DNA of 64,000 nt from Tigriopus japonicus (Eukaryota; Arthropoda; Copepoda; Harpacticoida; Harpacticidae), in assembly GCA_010645155.1 (NCBI GenBank), contig CM021321.1, positions 343,201 through 407,200 on the forward strand. Reading direction: 5' to 3'. The notes under the pieces are model-generated. The model did no database searches. It saw only the letters and a program-made list of their open reading frames with translations, and was not told the DNA's origin. Shown one piece after another: positions 11,505 through 25,300 of the stretch (its first letter is position 1; each line of letters opens with the position of its first letter). The position numbers were made by a program, and so were the translations under genes.

Positions 11505-11840
11505 TGGGATTCACGCGCTATTTTTGGAAGTCTGTTCCAGATATGGACCGCTCTCACACTAAATAAGTGTTTACGGATATCAAGTCAAACTTTTGGCACT
11601 ACTAAATTTCCTATGGTTTGTCCGCGGGTTAGAGTTTTGTGGTCAATAGGGAGGAAGAGATCCACAGGATTATTTGGATCTAGATGTTTCATAATCTTGA
11701 AAATTTGTATTGCGTCTCCCCTTTCACGACGATCTTCCAAAGTAGTCAATCCTAGGGTCCGAGGCTTTTCCTCGTATGTCCCTTTTAGGCCTTTAATCAT
11801 TCTATATGTCTTATTGTCTAGATGTCTATATTCTATGTGA
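11505..11840 (-). mobile_element. Decayed LINE reverse-transcriptase C-terminus
   Basis: The minus-strand frame encodes motifs typical of the end of non-LTR reverse transcriptases: RTLGLTTLEDRRERGDAIQI, FKIM, then TRGQTIGNL. It continues, after one in-frame TGA, as LDIRKHLFSVRAVHIWNRLP before a stop near 11508. The TGA in an otherwise preserved frame marks it as a dead copy. It belongs to a different family from the LINEs at 2352 and 16035. No 3' tail is clear. Confidence 0.7.
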
Positions 11841-11951
11841 TATGTTTGTATGCAATAACTGTCTTCTCATTTCAGTAAACTACAATTGTGTTTAATTGCT
11901 CAGTGGTTCGTGTGATGTATTCAAGTAAATGGAGCACATTTCAATCGAAGC

Positions 11952-12263
11952 ATTTGAAATAGTGATGGACCGAAAGGACTCATAACCGAAACCGAAAGTT
12001 TCGGCCGAAAGAGGGCTTACCCGAAACCGAAACCGAAACCGAAAGCAGCTGAGCACAAAATTGTATAAATCCAAAATACACCTTAAAAATCAAAATTGCT
12101 CATCCGTTCAATGTTGGGTAGGCGCAAATTTTGAAAAATCGGGAAACTTAAATTTCAGAGGTTTTTGAAAGAAGACTTTTTCGATTTTGTTGTCAAACTC
12201 CATCCTTTAAAGTGCTTGTCTAATTTCGGCCGAAAGCACTTTCGGCCCATCACTAATTTGAAA
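11952..12263. mobile_element. hAT-type MITE with perfect 8-bp target duplication
   Basis: The element body is 11960-12255 (296 bases). It is bounded by the inverted ends TAGTGATGG...CCGAAAG and CTTTCGG...CCATCACTA and flanked on both sides by ATTTGAAA (11952-11959 and 12256-12263). An 8-bp duplication with TAGTGATG-like ends is diagnostic of hAT transposons. The body has no transposase; instead it holds tandem CCGAAA units (11970-12045). It is non-autonomous. Confidence 0.85.
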
Positions 12264-12386
12264 CATTGTTTTGTTGACCTAGTGGATAAGTTCACATGGA
12301 AAAGAGATGAAGCAATACAATTGTGAAAATTTGGTCACATCACGTTGGTCACTTAGATGGGTACTCATTTAATAGGGAGTTGGCTG

Positions 12387-12789
12387 TACAGGGTTGCTTT
12401 AATTTAGAGTCCCAAAAACTTTGATGACAAATTGCGACAAAAGGAGACGATATAGTTAACTTAAGGTCAAAATAAATTTTAAAATTCAGGTGTATACACA
12501 ACTCTTTGTTTTTGTCATCAAATGAATTTCTGCAATATTAGTTCTTCTAATTGACGCTCGAAGTAAGGATGTTTTTTGAAAATGGAGCGTCTGCACCTTG
12601 AGGGAGGGAGCCGTTCTTGAAAACAAAATCTTTGTTTTATAACGAGTCGATCAATATCATTAGTACTTTGCCTGAGCATATCTAAAATGTTTTCTTCAAA
12701 CGGGATTATTACTATGTAATCACAAAAGCTTTATGTGTCACGATAGATTCTTGATTTGGTAGAGGACTCTAATTCGTGACAACCCTGTA
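12387..12789. mobile_element. Tc1/mariner-like MITE
   Basis: Inverted ends CAGGGTTG...AATTTAGAG (from 12389) and CTCTAATTCGTGACAACCCTG (to 12787) lie between TA dinucleotides (12387-12388, 12788-12789), as expected for Tc1/mariner target duplication. The interior of about 400 bases is non-coding. Confidence 0.6.
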
Positions 12790-15700
12790 TATAAAATATA
12801 AAACTTTCAAAACACATAAACAAGATTAAAAGTAGGTTTAGAGCTCCACTACAAATCGTTGGTACTATTGTCAATCTGAAAATAAAATAGAACCATGAAA
12901 AGTCCGTTTTTGAAAATATTGCATAGAGACCATTGAAGTTTCTTGTTAATTATAAATTTGACAATTTCATGAAGTTTTTTGATTTTTTTTGGAGAATCCC
13001 GCACGCAAAGCTTATTTTTCCAGTCAAAATCTTAAATTCAGACAAACTAAGAAATTACCAAACATCTCGCAAAAAAGTACTTGTCTTTTGTCATACTTTG
13101 ATGGTCAAATTTGGTTGTCATTACACGTTGGGCGCCGGTTGGTTTTAAGACAGATGTTGTTAGCAATGCAAGCCACTAGATTCACACAACTTCTTTGTTA
13201 GTCCTCTACTTGTACACAAAATATCAAATTCCTGTACGACTCATTTTCTTATATTTTTTCTATCATATTTTGCTAATGATCAAATAATTTTGAACCCTGA
13301 AATATTCCAGGCCTGCCAAATCGATCTTACTTCTAACCAATATTTCAGTATTTTTGGGGCGGAAAAAAACAAGCCCTTTTGAGCACTTTATTATGAACCA
13401 TAAATTTCCAAATAACTTTTTCATTGCTAAAGCATTGAAATGGCAATCTTTTTATTTTCTGACCCTGACCTAACTTTTGAACTCTGATCGATACAAATTG
13501 GCAACCCTCAATTGGACAAATAATCTGGAGTCTAACATTTGAAAATGGGCACATGCCAATGCCAAGCGTTTTTAACACTCGAGGATAAAAAATGCCGATT
13601 TTAGCATAGAGAGCATGTCATACACGTGTCGACGTAATACCACAAAAGGTCTTGTACCAAATGACGGGAAAAGTAGGAACAAAAAGTGTTTTATCGCGCA
13701 ATAGACGATTAATGAGTTTATTGTCCATAAAAGAAAATTTTAGCAAATTGAAACTGAAAATAGTCGGGATTGGCTTGAATTGGGTTGATTGCTGGCTCTT
13801 GGTGAATATATTGACGAACTTGTTGACCACACATTGTTACTTGGATAGTCAGCAATGGCTTTCGAACTGTAGAAAGGAAGGGCTCGATCATCGGCCAACT
13901 TCCTCAAATAAATATAAGATAGTCTACCACTTAAATCGATGGAACATGGACGAAAGGAAGGGTATGAGCTGTTTGAACCCATTTCTTGGCATCCCACGGC
14001 TTCCTTTGCATCATCAGGTCAACAAAACCGTGATGACACATCACTTAAGAGCGTGGTCTGAAGTTTCTCTTTTTAAGTCCTTATAAACTTCGTTTTGTGG
14101 CCCACCAACAAACTGCCGATTGACTCTAAATTGATCACAACAAATGGAATGAGTTAGATCAGTTGTAAGCTTTATTTTGAAGACCATAGACAAGTTTTAT
14201 TCCTCGAGTTTTGATTGTTTCTTGATGGCATTGAAGCACTCGTAGAACTGCTTTCTGATGAGAAAATAAGCCCTTTTTAACTCCACGGAATTACAAGAGC
14301 CACTCACAAAGGCAAAAAGCCATATTTGGGTATATTTTTCCAACATTTTGATGGAAAAATACTCGAGTAAAGCAGACGTCCTCATTTTGTTTTCTAGACC
14401 ATCATGGCTGACTAAAATTTCAGTCTGACTACAACGTAACAGATTCAAAACATTTCTGTAGTCCAATACAGAAAGCCGGAGGTAACCAACAGTGTCCATG
14501 ATTAAGCAAAACAAAAAGTGAACACTTACGTAAAACTATGCCTTTATTTCCTAAACTTTTCAGGTTAACAAAAGATCGTTTCATAATTTAGAAATGTTTT
14601 GGAAAATTTGAATGTCGCATAACTAGTCTGCATTTGGCCACCCTAAGACAATTTCAATGTCTTGTTGATTTCGAGAAAGCCTGAAGACATGAGATAAAAA
14701 ATTTAAAAAAAGATGTCAATTTTGAGTGGTACAGGAATTTGAAAAAAATCCTCCGAACTCTCTGTGATCCAGGTGAATGATTTATCGTCATGACAGTCAT
14801 TGCTAACAACCTTCCTCTTCAAATCTCTTCAATGCTGACGTGCATTGCTTTGGTGTGACACGTTGAGTGCGTCCACCTTTTGTGACTATGGAGGAGGCGA
14901 GGAAGACCTCGGTTAATAGCAACAACATTTTGCTGACCATCGAAGTCCAAAGGCATTTTGTTACATTTTTTTTTGAAGTCATCTTGTGATTCCAAAAACC
15001 AGACGACCAAAAGACTCACATTTTAAAAACATTTTGCCATCTCAGAGGTTTTGCTCAAGTTTCCAAAACCTAAAAAATGCTAAAGTATAAAGATTTGTCA
15101 ATAAAAATTAGTAAAATACTTGAAAAAAAATGTTTTTGTTTTCTATGAAATCATTCAGCTTACCTCCAAAAATTGATTTTTTGTCAAAAATGCCTCAAAA
15201 TATTTTTTTTGATAGAAACTGGGAAAAATAAAATTTTTTTTAGAAAAAAAAATATTTCAAATCTGCACGCTAGTGGCAACGTTTTTCGCCTTTTAGAGCT
15301 CAAAAATTAAAAGTTTAAAAGTTATCTTACTCGAACCCGAAAAGCGCTAGATTCTTAACAAAAAACGCGCAAGAGCTCAAAAATATGCGCAAGGTGGACC
15401 CCTAAAAGCGCAAAATATGGAAGCCGTGAGTTAATCGGACATTTAGATTGCGACACATGGCATGCAGCCATAGATTTTCATCTCTTTTTGATCTGAAAAA
15501 GTCGGTCACACTATCCACCTCGCCAGATGACAAGGTGACCAGATTTAGCTTAAACAGTTCAAATCTACCTTTTCGTGGTTTGTCAAGACATGTAGCGTCG
15601 AGAAAATATTTCGAGGTCTTTTTGCCATTTTATGTTTTTTTGGTAACACTTTTGTAGCATTTCTACCTTTTCTGCATTTTTTAAAATATTTTCATTGCTA

Positions 15701-16034
15701 ATGTTGCAGCTTTTGAAACTCAAAAACATTTGTTGTCAACATTGTTTTTGTTACTTTTGATGTGATTTATCACGACATTCGCTGGAAACCTAAAGTATTC
15801 TTTTTACTGATGAAATCAAGACTTCATGCATGAAAAGTCAATATTTCATGTGCACCTTTTTTAAGCCTTATACTTTTTGTGCTTCATTCGTGGTCTTGCA
15901 GGAGACGAGGCGAAAATTACGGCAACAGCTTTGCTTTTTTTCGCTGAAATCTAACAACTGTTTTGCAAAGTTCAGAAACTTAAAAGGCTTTAAATTTTTA
16001 GATTAATTATTAGATTATTATTTTTAGATTAATT
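12790..16034. other. Gene-poor AT-rich stretch
   Basis: No supported gene. Frames of 70-144 codons occur on both strands between 13345 and 14514, but they overlap one another, are AT-driven and show no domain. 15060-15420 is rich in A/T runs and GCGCAA-like words, probably old non-autonomous transposon material. A possible short LINE-like frame at 13618-13830 (minus) could not be confirmed. Confidence 0.3.
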
Positions 16035-16652
16035 ATTAAAGATTTGAAACATCTGCCATTCTCCTTGGTCGTGCGAGTGTTCCAGGTTTACATATTACCT
16101 ATTTACGAATACGCTCTCCCTGTCTGGATAACCTCATCAGTTTCACAGAACGCTTGGGGAGCCACGAACTCCGTTTTTTCCAAATACCTTAAGCGCTACC
16201 TTGGCCTCCCATATTCCAGCAACAACGCCATTCTTTATTTTCTCACTGGATCATGCCCGATAAAAGTCTGGCTTGAGGGCATTACTGCCAAAAGGCTCGC
16301 AGCTCTTCAGTTTGGAAATGACTTTTCCGGCCTTCGTCTGTCTCTTTTCGACAGACTCCCCAATCACCATCCCGATTTTGATCTTCTTCCATCAATCCCC
16401 TCATATTTCTGGAGGAGCCGGACAATTCCAAATATCCCCATAAATCCAACTAGACGACGAAACATATTCAAAGAGGCTCTTGACTCAGACCATAGATTAG
16501 CGTGCTCCAAAAAGGAGTTTCACCTTTACACGACCGAAGCATGTCGATGCGTTGATTGTGGGGAACAACTCCATCCTTATCATAAGCTATATTTCTGCAA
16601 CCATATTGATGACCATAAAGCATCGCAATAAATAAATAAAAAAATAAATTCT
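16035..16652 (+). mobile_element. 5'-truncated LINE, RT thumb and zinc-knuckle C-terminus
   Basis: An open frame of about 195 codons (16044-16631) encodes the end of a non-LTR reverse transcriptase: VYILPIYEYALPVWITS, KYLKRYLGLPYSSNNA, then IPSYFWRSRT and a Cys/His cluster (CRCVDCGEQLHPYHKLYFC). The stop is followed by GCAATAAATAAATAAAA, the 3' tail. It starts abruptly at the 5' end, so it is truncated. The frame is intact, which suggests a fairly recent insertion. It is the same family as 2352-2890. Confidence 0.8.
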
Positions 16653-19309
16653 CAATGAGTCTAAATCTTTCGGTGCATAAAAGGAATAATAGCATGTAGC
16701 CAAGTCATAAAACCGCTCATTTTTCCGAAAAATCATTCTGAAAGAGTAAACTTTTTGTCTCAATATTTAGTTTACTTCTTTCCTAATCTAGCTTGTTTTT
16801 TCTAGAGACTAAAGTTTTTTCGATAATTTAGCTTCAAAGCTTGACTGATTTGGTCACACTGCGATACGACACATTAGTTGAGAACGTAGAGCCCATCTAG
16901 TCAGTCCACGCGTTCCAACTTCCAAGACAAGCTAAAAGCAGGTGATCCAACCAAATTTCCCGCAAGTTCTAGAATACAGACGAAAAACGACTCGTGAGTT
17001 CCGGCTTCAGGCTTGCAATCTTCCCCACCTTGTCCCAACACGCTTTTGGTCCCACAGTGGTCCCTAACTGACTTTCTTCTAGCACCTCCACAGAGGTTCC
17101 ATAGAGAGCACGCCAAGTGTTCCAAAGAGAGACCGACCATTATTACGTTGTCTGTTCAGTTTGATTTAGCTTTCTATGGGCAAAGGATCTTGCTTGTTCA
17201 ACCTGACTTAATCGAAGTGTGTTCAGTTCCAGATATGCCCACCAATCTCGTGCAATCACCTCCTGCCCGGAGTAAGTAGTAGTTTAGGGTTCGTGGACTT
17301 GTTTTCCTTGTTTTATCACGATGAAAGATGCCGATAGTTGACTTAGCTAGAAACGTTTGTGTCTTTAGTCCATCTTGTAGGTTTTGGCTGATAATTTTTT
17401 GGTCTTTGAAGTGCTCTGGCCAATCTTCTTTCTCTTTCATCCTTTCCAGTCACTCTCTTGTGAATTGTTTTCCCTTCGTCCTTCATTCGACCTAATCAAA
17501 CTTCCAAGGTAGGTCAATGATATCCATGATATCCATTCTATCCACAGGAAACAAGGTGTCTGTTAGATGGATGGATGATATATGGGAAATTCGGTCGTTT
17601 AAAGAAGGGTTGGGAGAAATCTGATCTTTGTTCAGTTTGAATTCACTTTTCGTTCTCAAAGTGCGTCAATTATAATAGGGGAAAATAGTGCTGCTAGGAT
17701 GGCATTTAGTGCGGGTGAGAGAGAAGTTTAAAACGTTGTTGTCGAGGACTTTCTCAAATATTCATAGATGGAGATGTGTTGCGTTTTTCTCCCTCGAATT
17801 TTCCTGAAGGGAGAAAACATCTTTGATCATGCTTTCGCCTCGTGATCATGGGTAGACCAAAGCCAAATTTTGGAGATTCTTGGTGATACAGTCATCGCTC
17901 ATTGACCATGATGATGCTCAAGACAATCAAGATGTCAATCCCTCTCTTGTTTGCGTCTTGAACATGATCTCAAATCTGTCAAAGAGCGTCATTTCTCTGA
18001 CAAGATACAATCTTGGTTGCCAAAGGATTGCTCACCCCGTAAACTAATTGATCAGCATGTATTCTTCTTGCTTCTTGAAAGAACACCTTTACAGTTTGTT
18101 CTTCCCGTCCTTCAGATCCATCTAGAAGCCGACGTGTTTCTTACTTCCCAAAGAACCCGTTTGGGTCGAATTTTACAGTACTGGTTTCAAGAAATGGCTT
18201 CATTACGACCATAAAATGTTTCAACGTTTTGTGATCAACAACGCCAGTCTTTCCCGTTTCCTTTCTTTTATCCATACAAGTGCTATGGAACAACCTTAGT
18301 GACCTTTGGACCAAATGTCATGTATGCAGCCAATCTGGTTCTATCCCATTCCTGTGTTTTCTATTTGTACTTCCATGTCCAACAAAGCCGAAAAGGCACA
18401 GAAAGAGCACAAGGTCTTCTTTCGTGGACAGTACAAGAATATCTTGATAAGGAACTCTATCTTTCCCATTTCTATTACTAAACTACGGATAGTAACAGGC
18501 CGGGGAAAAAGCCGGCTTCAACTAGTTTCAATTTAACGATGGGACGTGTACTTAGAGATCTTTCTTTTGAGAAGCATTAAGTCCCAATAAGACTATGCTC
18601 CTGAAAGTTTTTGTAATGATCATTAAAGGGTGCACAAGAGTGTTTAAAAACAAAATCAGAAGCTTTAGTTCAGAATATTGCCAAAAAGAAGTTCTGTTAA
18701 TAAGATATAGCGCAATATTTTTTCAAGTCTAAAAACTTGTGTGTGCTATCGTGTGCTATCACTTTGTTGTGTAATGTCTGAAAAGTTTGTCTTGAAATGT
18801 TAAAAGAAATTGGTTTTTAATGTTGGCACAATGAGGCAAGAAATCCTTTCTTAATCTTTCTTGGTCCAAAATATTTTGGTCTTGGCTTGAAAAAGTTTTT
18901 CTCCAACTTCAATCTCCAGATAATGAAATAAAATCAATCAATTGGATAAAAGTTTTAGGACTTTTAAAAATTTAACACTCTAATGATCATTTCAAAGTGT
19001 CAACCAAGTAATGAAGCTATATACCATGGACAAGTCTTCAACGAAGCTTCTCCCAAACTAGTTATCTAAGGGGAAACTGGCATACTTGGGTACCTAGACC
19101 CTCAAGAAGACCTACTTGAGCGGGGAATGTAGAGATTGGGGGGGGACGATGTGAAGGAAAGAAGAGTCGATAAGTAAGGAACGAAACGGGATTGAAGCTC
19201 AGTTTCAAAGCGCATCAGATTCAGGCAAGATATCTCGCACAAACACAACCCATTTTTTGTTTGATTTGAGTGTGATTTGAGTATTTTGGTTAGTGAGCCC
19301 ATTGATACT
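16653..19309. other. Upstream region of the trehalose synthase gene
   Basis: Moderately GC-rich patches at 16890-17450 and 17940-18230 contain frames of 60-88 codons on both strands, none with a recognisable domain. They may include untranslated exons or promoters. The part just before 19310 should contain the TPS promoter, but no core element stands out. Confidence 0.3.
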
Positions 19310-22300
19310 ATGGCTCCCGTAGCTATTGAAAAGCTGGCCTCGAGTAAGTAAAACTTTCATATTTCTATGGATGATGAATCCATCCGACAACAGTGTTTTT
19401 CTTCATATCTTTGTGGATTTTTGGAAACCTGCAATAACAAAATAATCTTTTAAGTCAAAGCTTGATGTTAAAATACGACCTTATTCTAAAGTATTAAAAA
19501 ATCCAAAGTTATTCTTATATCCAGATTTGACATAATAATGCTTTTAAGTTCACCAAGGAGTTGTAAACGCAGCAATAGTATTTAAGCCTTAAATGCACTT
19601 GAAATATCTTTTACCGTAACAACTGGCCCTGAAAAATAGCATTCATTAAAGTTTCATTAGTCCCGAAAGCAAACTCGTTTCATGTTCGTTATCTATTCCG
19701 CAAGATCAACAAAGTACTCATCACGCAAGATGAATAAATAATGTCCCCTCGATTGGATGGATACTCTTTGAACTCTCCAAGATTCGGTTGATTCCAGCAT
19801 TTCCAGTCTCGATTTATACCTGAGATACTCCTCGAGATTCTTCCAGAAAGATCTTGACCTCTCACAAACTCGTTTCCAGGTCCATGAGAGAGACTTTTTA
19901 TGCCGAGATTCACTCGCATCATCATTTTAGGAGGCCCCCTGAAGCTGAACAGCTGAGATCAGCTTAGAGATCATTTGCATCATTCCGTGTATTTTCGGCC
20001 ATTCTCTCGAGAGCTTTCTATTTTGGTGTGGAGAGATAGGTTAGCAACAGCCAAAAGAACGTTCTTGAAAGCTTTCCGTGTGTGAGTGTATTGTACTTTC
20101 AACCTCCTTAGTAGCTTCTTAACTTCTTCGTCATGCCCCACTCTCCCGGTAAAAAATCCGGCTTCAATATATCGTCCAAGAGATCCTAATAAACTCTTGA
20201 TTCCTTCCAGGAAAGAGAATGATTAGCCATTCTGTGACGGCCTCAAGTCTGATTGTGGTCAGCAATCGACTTCCATTCGTCTTGAAAAGGACTGAAGATG
20301 ATGGATTGGTCCGAAAACCTTCCGCAGGAGGTCTTGTTACGGCCGTGGCTCCGGTTGTTGTTCAATCTGGAGGTAAATTATGAGTATTTTATGCTTGCTT
20401 TGTATTAGAAATCAAGTTTGGATTCATCTCTGAAGGCCTTTGGGTTGGTTGGCCCGGTCTTCAAATGAAGGAGACGGATGCCATGCCCGAATCTGTGGAA
20501 GGCGATGTGTCTCCAACGGCTGGACTCAAATCGAGTCAAGTTTTGTCGGTCAATTTGGATGATGAGGATTATGAGTTGTATTACAACGGCTGTTGCAATG
20601 CGACCTTTTGGCCTTTGTTCCATTCAATGCCGGATCGAGCCATTTTCAATGAGAAATTCTGGATGGCTTACAAGTAAGAATTGAATTTATATGAAGTCGA
20701 AAGAGTTTGAATAACTCGGAATGTTATAGAAAAGTGAATGAGGATTTTGCCGAGATTACCCTGAAGGCTTTGCGGAAGATGCAGACCGATCATCCGGAAC
20801 AGGTTCCTCTGGTTTGGATCCATGATTATCATCTCATGTTAGCGGCTAATACCATTCGACAAAAGGCCGAAGAAGAGAACCTACAGTGCAAGATTGGGTT
20901 CTTCCTTCACATTCCATTTCCCCCATGGGATATCATGAAGATTTTCCCTTGGGAAGATATGATTCTTCAGGTAAGCTTAAAAGCTTAACCCATCTATCAA
21001 ACGATAAATATCTTCATGATTCATTTAGGGAATTTTGGCCTGCGATTTGGTCGGATTTCATGTGGAGGATTACTGTCTGAACTTTTTGGATTCCTGCCAA
21101 CGAGGCCTCGGATCTCGTGTGGACAGGTGCGAAACGAGATCAAACCCGATCAAGTCATGTCCATAAATACTCACTTTTTTTTGTCTCTCCACAGAAAACT
21201 GATGTTGGCTGAGCATGGAGGGCGTACCGTAAGGATCCGTCCTCTCCCCATTGGAATTCCCTTTTCGCGATTTGACCAGATGGCCCATGAATCGCCCAAT
21301 TGTGGCCTGGACACCAATAATGTCAAGGTTGTCTTGGGAGTGGATCGTCTGGATTACACCAAAGGGCTCGTCAATCGTCTTCAGGTTTGTGAAACTTGTT
21401 CTAGATTGCTGGTTTCCAATATTCTATGCTTGAGTAGACATGACAATAAGCAAATAAGATGGTGGGAAGTTGAAAGGGTAAATTAGGGTGGTCGAAATTA
21501 TTTTATCATGTATTATTAAGTATTTTGCAATGATGAGCACAAATTGAATTTGGAATTTTTTTCTGAGATACTACCAAGAAAATCTCCGTTTTATATTGAA
21601 TTCTTATCTTATTTCTAAGAATCCGTTTGATTTTAGATTATGTAATGACTTTTTGATATTACTTATTGTGGCTAGCTTGGCCTTGAAAATCACCCTCACG
21701 TTTTGCGTCATATCAAAATGAACCATTCTAATTATTTGAGGTCAATTTTTAAAGTGCCCTATTTTAAACATCTATTTCCTTTAATGCTCATTCATTCCAA
21801 TTTTGGCAGATCGAAATTTTGGATGTTTCAAAAAGAAGTTTAGCATTTTTTATCTATTATATAATTTAATATTTCCTTACACACTTATGCTTTCAAATTA
21901 GATGGTTTTAACATTGTTGCCCTTCTAATGGAAATAATCTATGATTTTCTTCAGGCTTTCGAGCGTTTACTCGAAGAGTTTCCTGAGCACATTGGCAAGA
22001 TTATGCTTATGCAAGTGGCTGTCCCTTCTCGAACTGACGTGAAGGAATATATTGACCTCAAAGAGGACATGGATAAATTAGTCGGCCAAATCAATGGCAA
22101 ATTCTCCACACCCACGTGGTCACCCATCCGTTACATCTACGGCTGCATTTCTCAGGTCAGTCGAGAAAACCTTTTTTTTTTTACTCTTTAATTCTCCATT
22201 CCTTCCAATACAATAATGTCTTATTATCCCCTGTACAGCAAGAATTAGCTGGATATTATCGCGATGCCGATGTGGCTTTGGTGACTCCAATGCGAGATGG

Positions 22301-25300
22301 TATGAACTTGGTGGCCAAAGAATTTGTGGCCTGTCGAATCCGAGATCCCGGAGTGTTGATCCTGTCTCCATTTGCTGGAGCTGGAGGCATGATGCACGAG
22401 GCTCTCTTAGTCAATCCCTATGAGATTGGCACCGTGGCCAAGGTTCTTCATCGAGCCCTCACCATGCCTCATGATGAGAGAGAAGTCCGCATGAACGCTC
22501 TACGGTGAGAACACTTAACATAGTGTTGTGAACTTTCATGTTTACATGGTCGTCTTTAATACCGAATTGTTCATCCAGAAAGATTCAAAAGAAAAACATT
22601 GTGACATATGTGGCAGGCCGGGTTTAAGACAATTATCCAATGAATACAGGGAAAGGACATCTTGATTTTGATGATTAATGAGTAGAGTTTACTTTTAAAA
22701 GTAATTCAAAATCGAAATCACAGTATGGACCATGTCATCAAAGTAATTTTGTCCATAGAAAACTAATGATTTCAAGCAGCGAAAGAAGTCATAATGCTTG
22801 TTTTGGGTTTTTATTGAACCTCTCTCTCTCTTTTGGCCTAAAATTTCTTTAATTTGATTCTTTGTGTTCAACCTCACGTTTGTTTAGATATTTATAAGAG
22901 ACAAATACGTTTAATATTTAAAATGCAAAGAACACTGAGCTTTTTGTAAAAAAACTCAGTATTTTTTTTTTAACCCACAATCAAAAGACCTCATATATTT
23001 CTCGATGAGCAGTCATCAACTAACAAATTTACATTTTGAATTTTAACTTTGTTTCAACAAATAATATTGGCCTGCCTGACCTAATTGGCATTTGTATCCC
23101 TATTTGTGCAGAGCTCGCGAAAAGATCTATGATGTCAATTTCTGGATGAAGAGTTTCCTCAAGAGCATTGGCACCCTAATCGAAGAAGATGGCGAGGACG
23201 TGACCCCCACTCAAATGCAGCCTGTGAGTTTCGACGATTTCAACAGCTATCTCGGACCCTATGTGGGCGATAGAGCTATCTTGTCGCTTCTGTTGGACTA
23301 CGATGGAACCTTGGCTCCCATTGCCAAACATCCGGATTTGGCCGTGATGCCCACGGAAACCAAGAAAGTGTTGGAGCGCTTGGCCAACCATCCCGACGTG
23401 TTCATTGCCATTGTGTCCGGTCGAAGTGTCAACAATGTCAAAGAAATGGTCGGGATCAACGGCATCACGTACGCGGGCAACCATGGACTCGAGATCCTTC
23501 ACTCGGATGGCACCAAATTCGTTCATCCCATGCCAGAATCCCAAGATGCCAAAGTCAAGGCTTTACTGAAGAACCTGCAAACTGAAGTAAGAATGATTGG
23601 GTTTGTATGTATGTATTTTTTTAAAAACTGTTAGCAACGTCAAGATTCGAGGTAGAAAGAACTTGAACTTTTGGTCAATATTAGTTTCGTCAAACTCAGT
23701 TTGCGGAAAGCGAAGTGAGTTTGCATGATTCTTTCGGAAAATATTCTAAATATCATATTTTGTAAAATTTTGCTCTTTTTCGAAGTTTTGATCCTGATTT
23801 TGCAAAGTTAGATTATATCTTATTTTTGCAAAATTGAATCTTATTTTTGCAAAATTGAATTAAATTTTGCAAAATTGAATTAAATTTTGTTTTCTCAAAA
23901 CTAAATTTAATATTATTTTTGCAAAACTAAACTTGAACATAATTTAGGAAACTTTAATTTGATCATTTTTTAGAAGTATCTTTTTTAATCATATTTTTCA
24001 AGAATCAAATTTACTCAAACCTTGCAAAATTGAGTTTGATCACTTCTCTTTAACTTATATTTGATCAAAATTCTGTTTCTGTATTTAAATGTTTTCAAAT
24101 CATCCTCTGTCAAAAGATATGAAACTTGATAAAAAATCCTTTTGTTAACAGCTTATTCCCTTAAAGAGCTCGTGTGAAACGTAGTAAACATTCATTCCCA
24201 TTTGTTTTGAATTCTAGGTGTGTAGAGATGGGGCCTGGGTTGAAGAAAAGGGCGTTCTCTTGACTTATCACTACCGTGAAGTGGCCCAGGAAAAACGCGA
24301 ATTGTTGGTGACCAAGGCCAAGGATATCATCACCAAAAATGGCTTCAAGGTGAGTAAATCGGCCGGGGTTTGTCAAAGTCATGCCTTTTCCCACATGAGG
24401 AGTCTCATTTCAGTTGCGCATGGACCACGAAGATCAAGTAATATGTTATTTCCACTGTGTATTCTCCTTCCTTCCTTTTAGCATTCATGCACAATAATCG
24501 CCAACTTCATATAGAAATGCATGGCTAGCTTTCTTATTACAATCAAATTAATGAGAAAGGCCGTTCGTACTGCCTTAAAACGGGTGCTTTTTCGATCCTT
24601 AACTAAGTTCAACCCTCCTTTGTTTTAGATTGGACTGGCTCATTGTGCTCTTGAGTGCAAACCTCCAGTCGTTTGGGACAAGGGGCGTGCCTCCATTTAC
24701 ATTCTCCGAACCGCCTTTGGAGTCGACTGGTCCGAAAGGTAAGTCTTTCTTCTGCCACGGGAAATCCTACTTAAATAACTTGATCTTAACGATACTGAAA
24801 ACGAGTCTTTAAACTTGAAAATCCATCTTCGTCTTTTGGAAAATTGGAAAAGTTTGAACTCATTCCATTGTTTAATGGGGAAGAACTGTTTTACTTGGAG
24901 ATGTAAATTTTGGTATTCATTCAATCACGGAACTTGGTAATATTGAAACAAGCCTTCGGCAAACTTTTCCAGAGCAGACAAAAAAGTTGGAATTTACTTT
25001 GCAAGGATTTTGCGTGCAATTGAACTTTTGTTGAGCCAATATTTTAAATATTATTAGTAACAATTTATTTGGATGAGCCTGTTATATTACACCTCGCTTT
25101 TGATTATCTGATGAATCTCATTTAAATTCGTTACCTTTGGTTATTGGTAAATGCAAAGGTTGGACGTTTTCCAGAAACGTCACCGACTTTGAAAGTGTCT
25201 GCACAGTAAAACGCCATCTGGTGTGCAATAGGCCCAGTTTTTGGAAGCAAGTTTTTTACGCAGAAAATTTTGAAGTGATGTTAGGCACACTTGTCAATTT

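Noticed and set aside
13618..13830. Possible LINE C-terminus on the minus strand
   Set aside because: It only loosely resembles reverse-transcriptase tails; no motif matches the two LINE families identified here.
13652..14086. 144-codon plus-strand frame
   Set aside because: Overlaps two minus-strand frames of similar length; AT-driven composition, no motif, no convincing start context.
23176..23544. 122-codon minus-strand frame
   Set aside because: Antisense shadow of the largest TPS exon.
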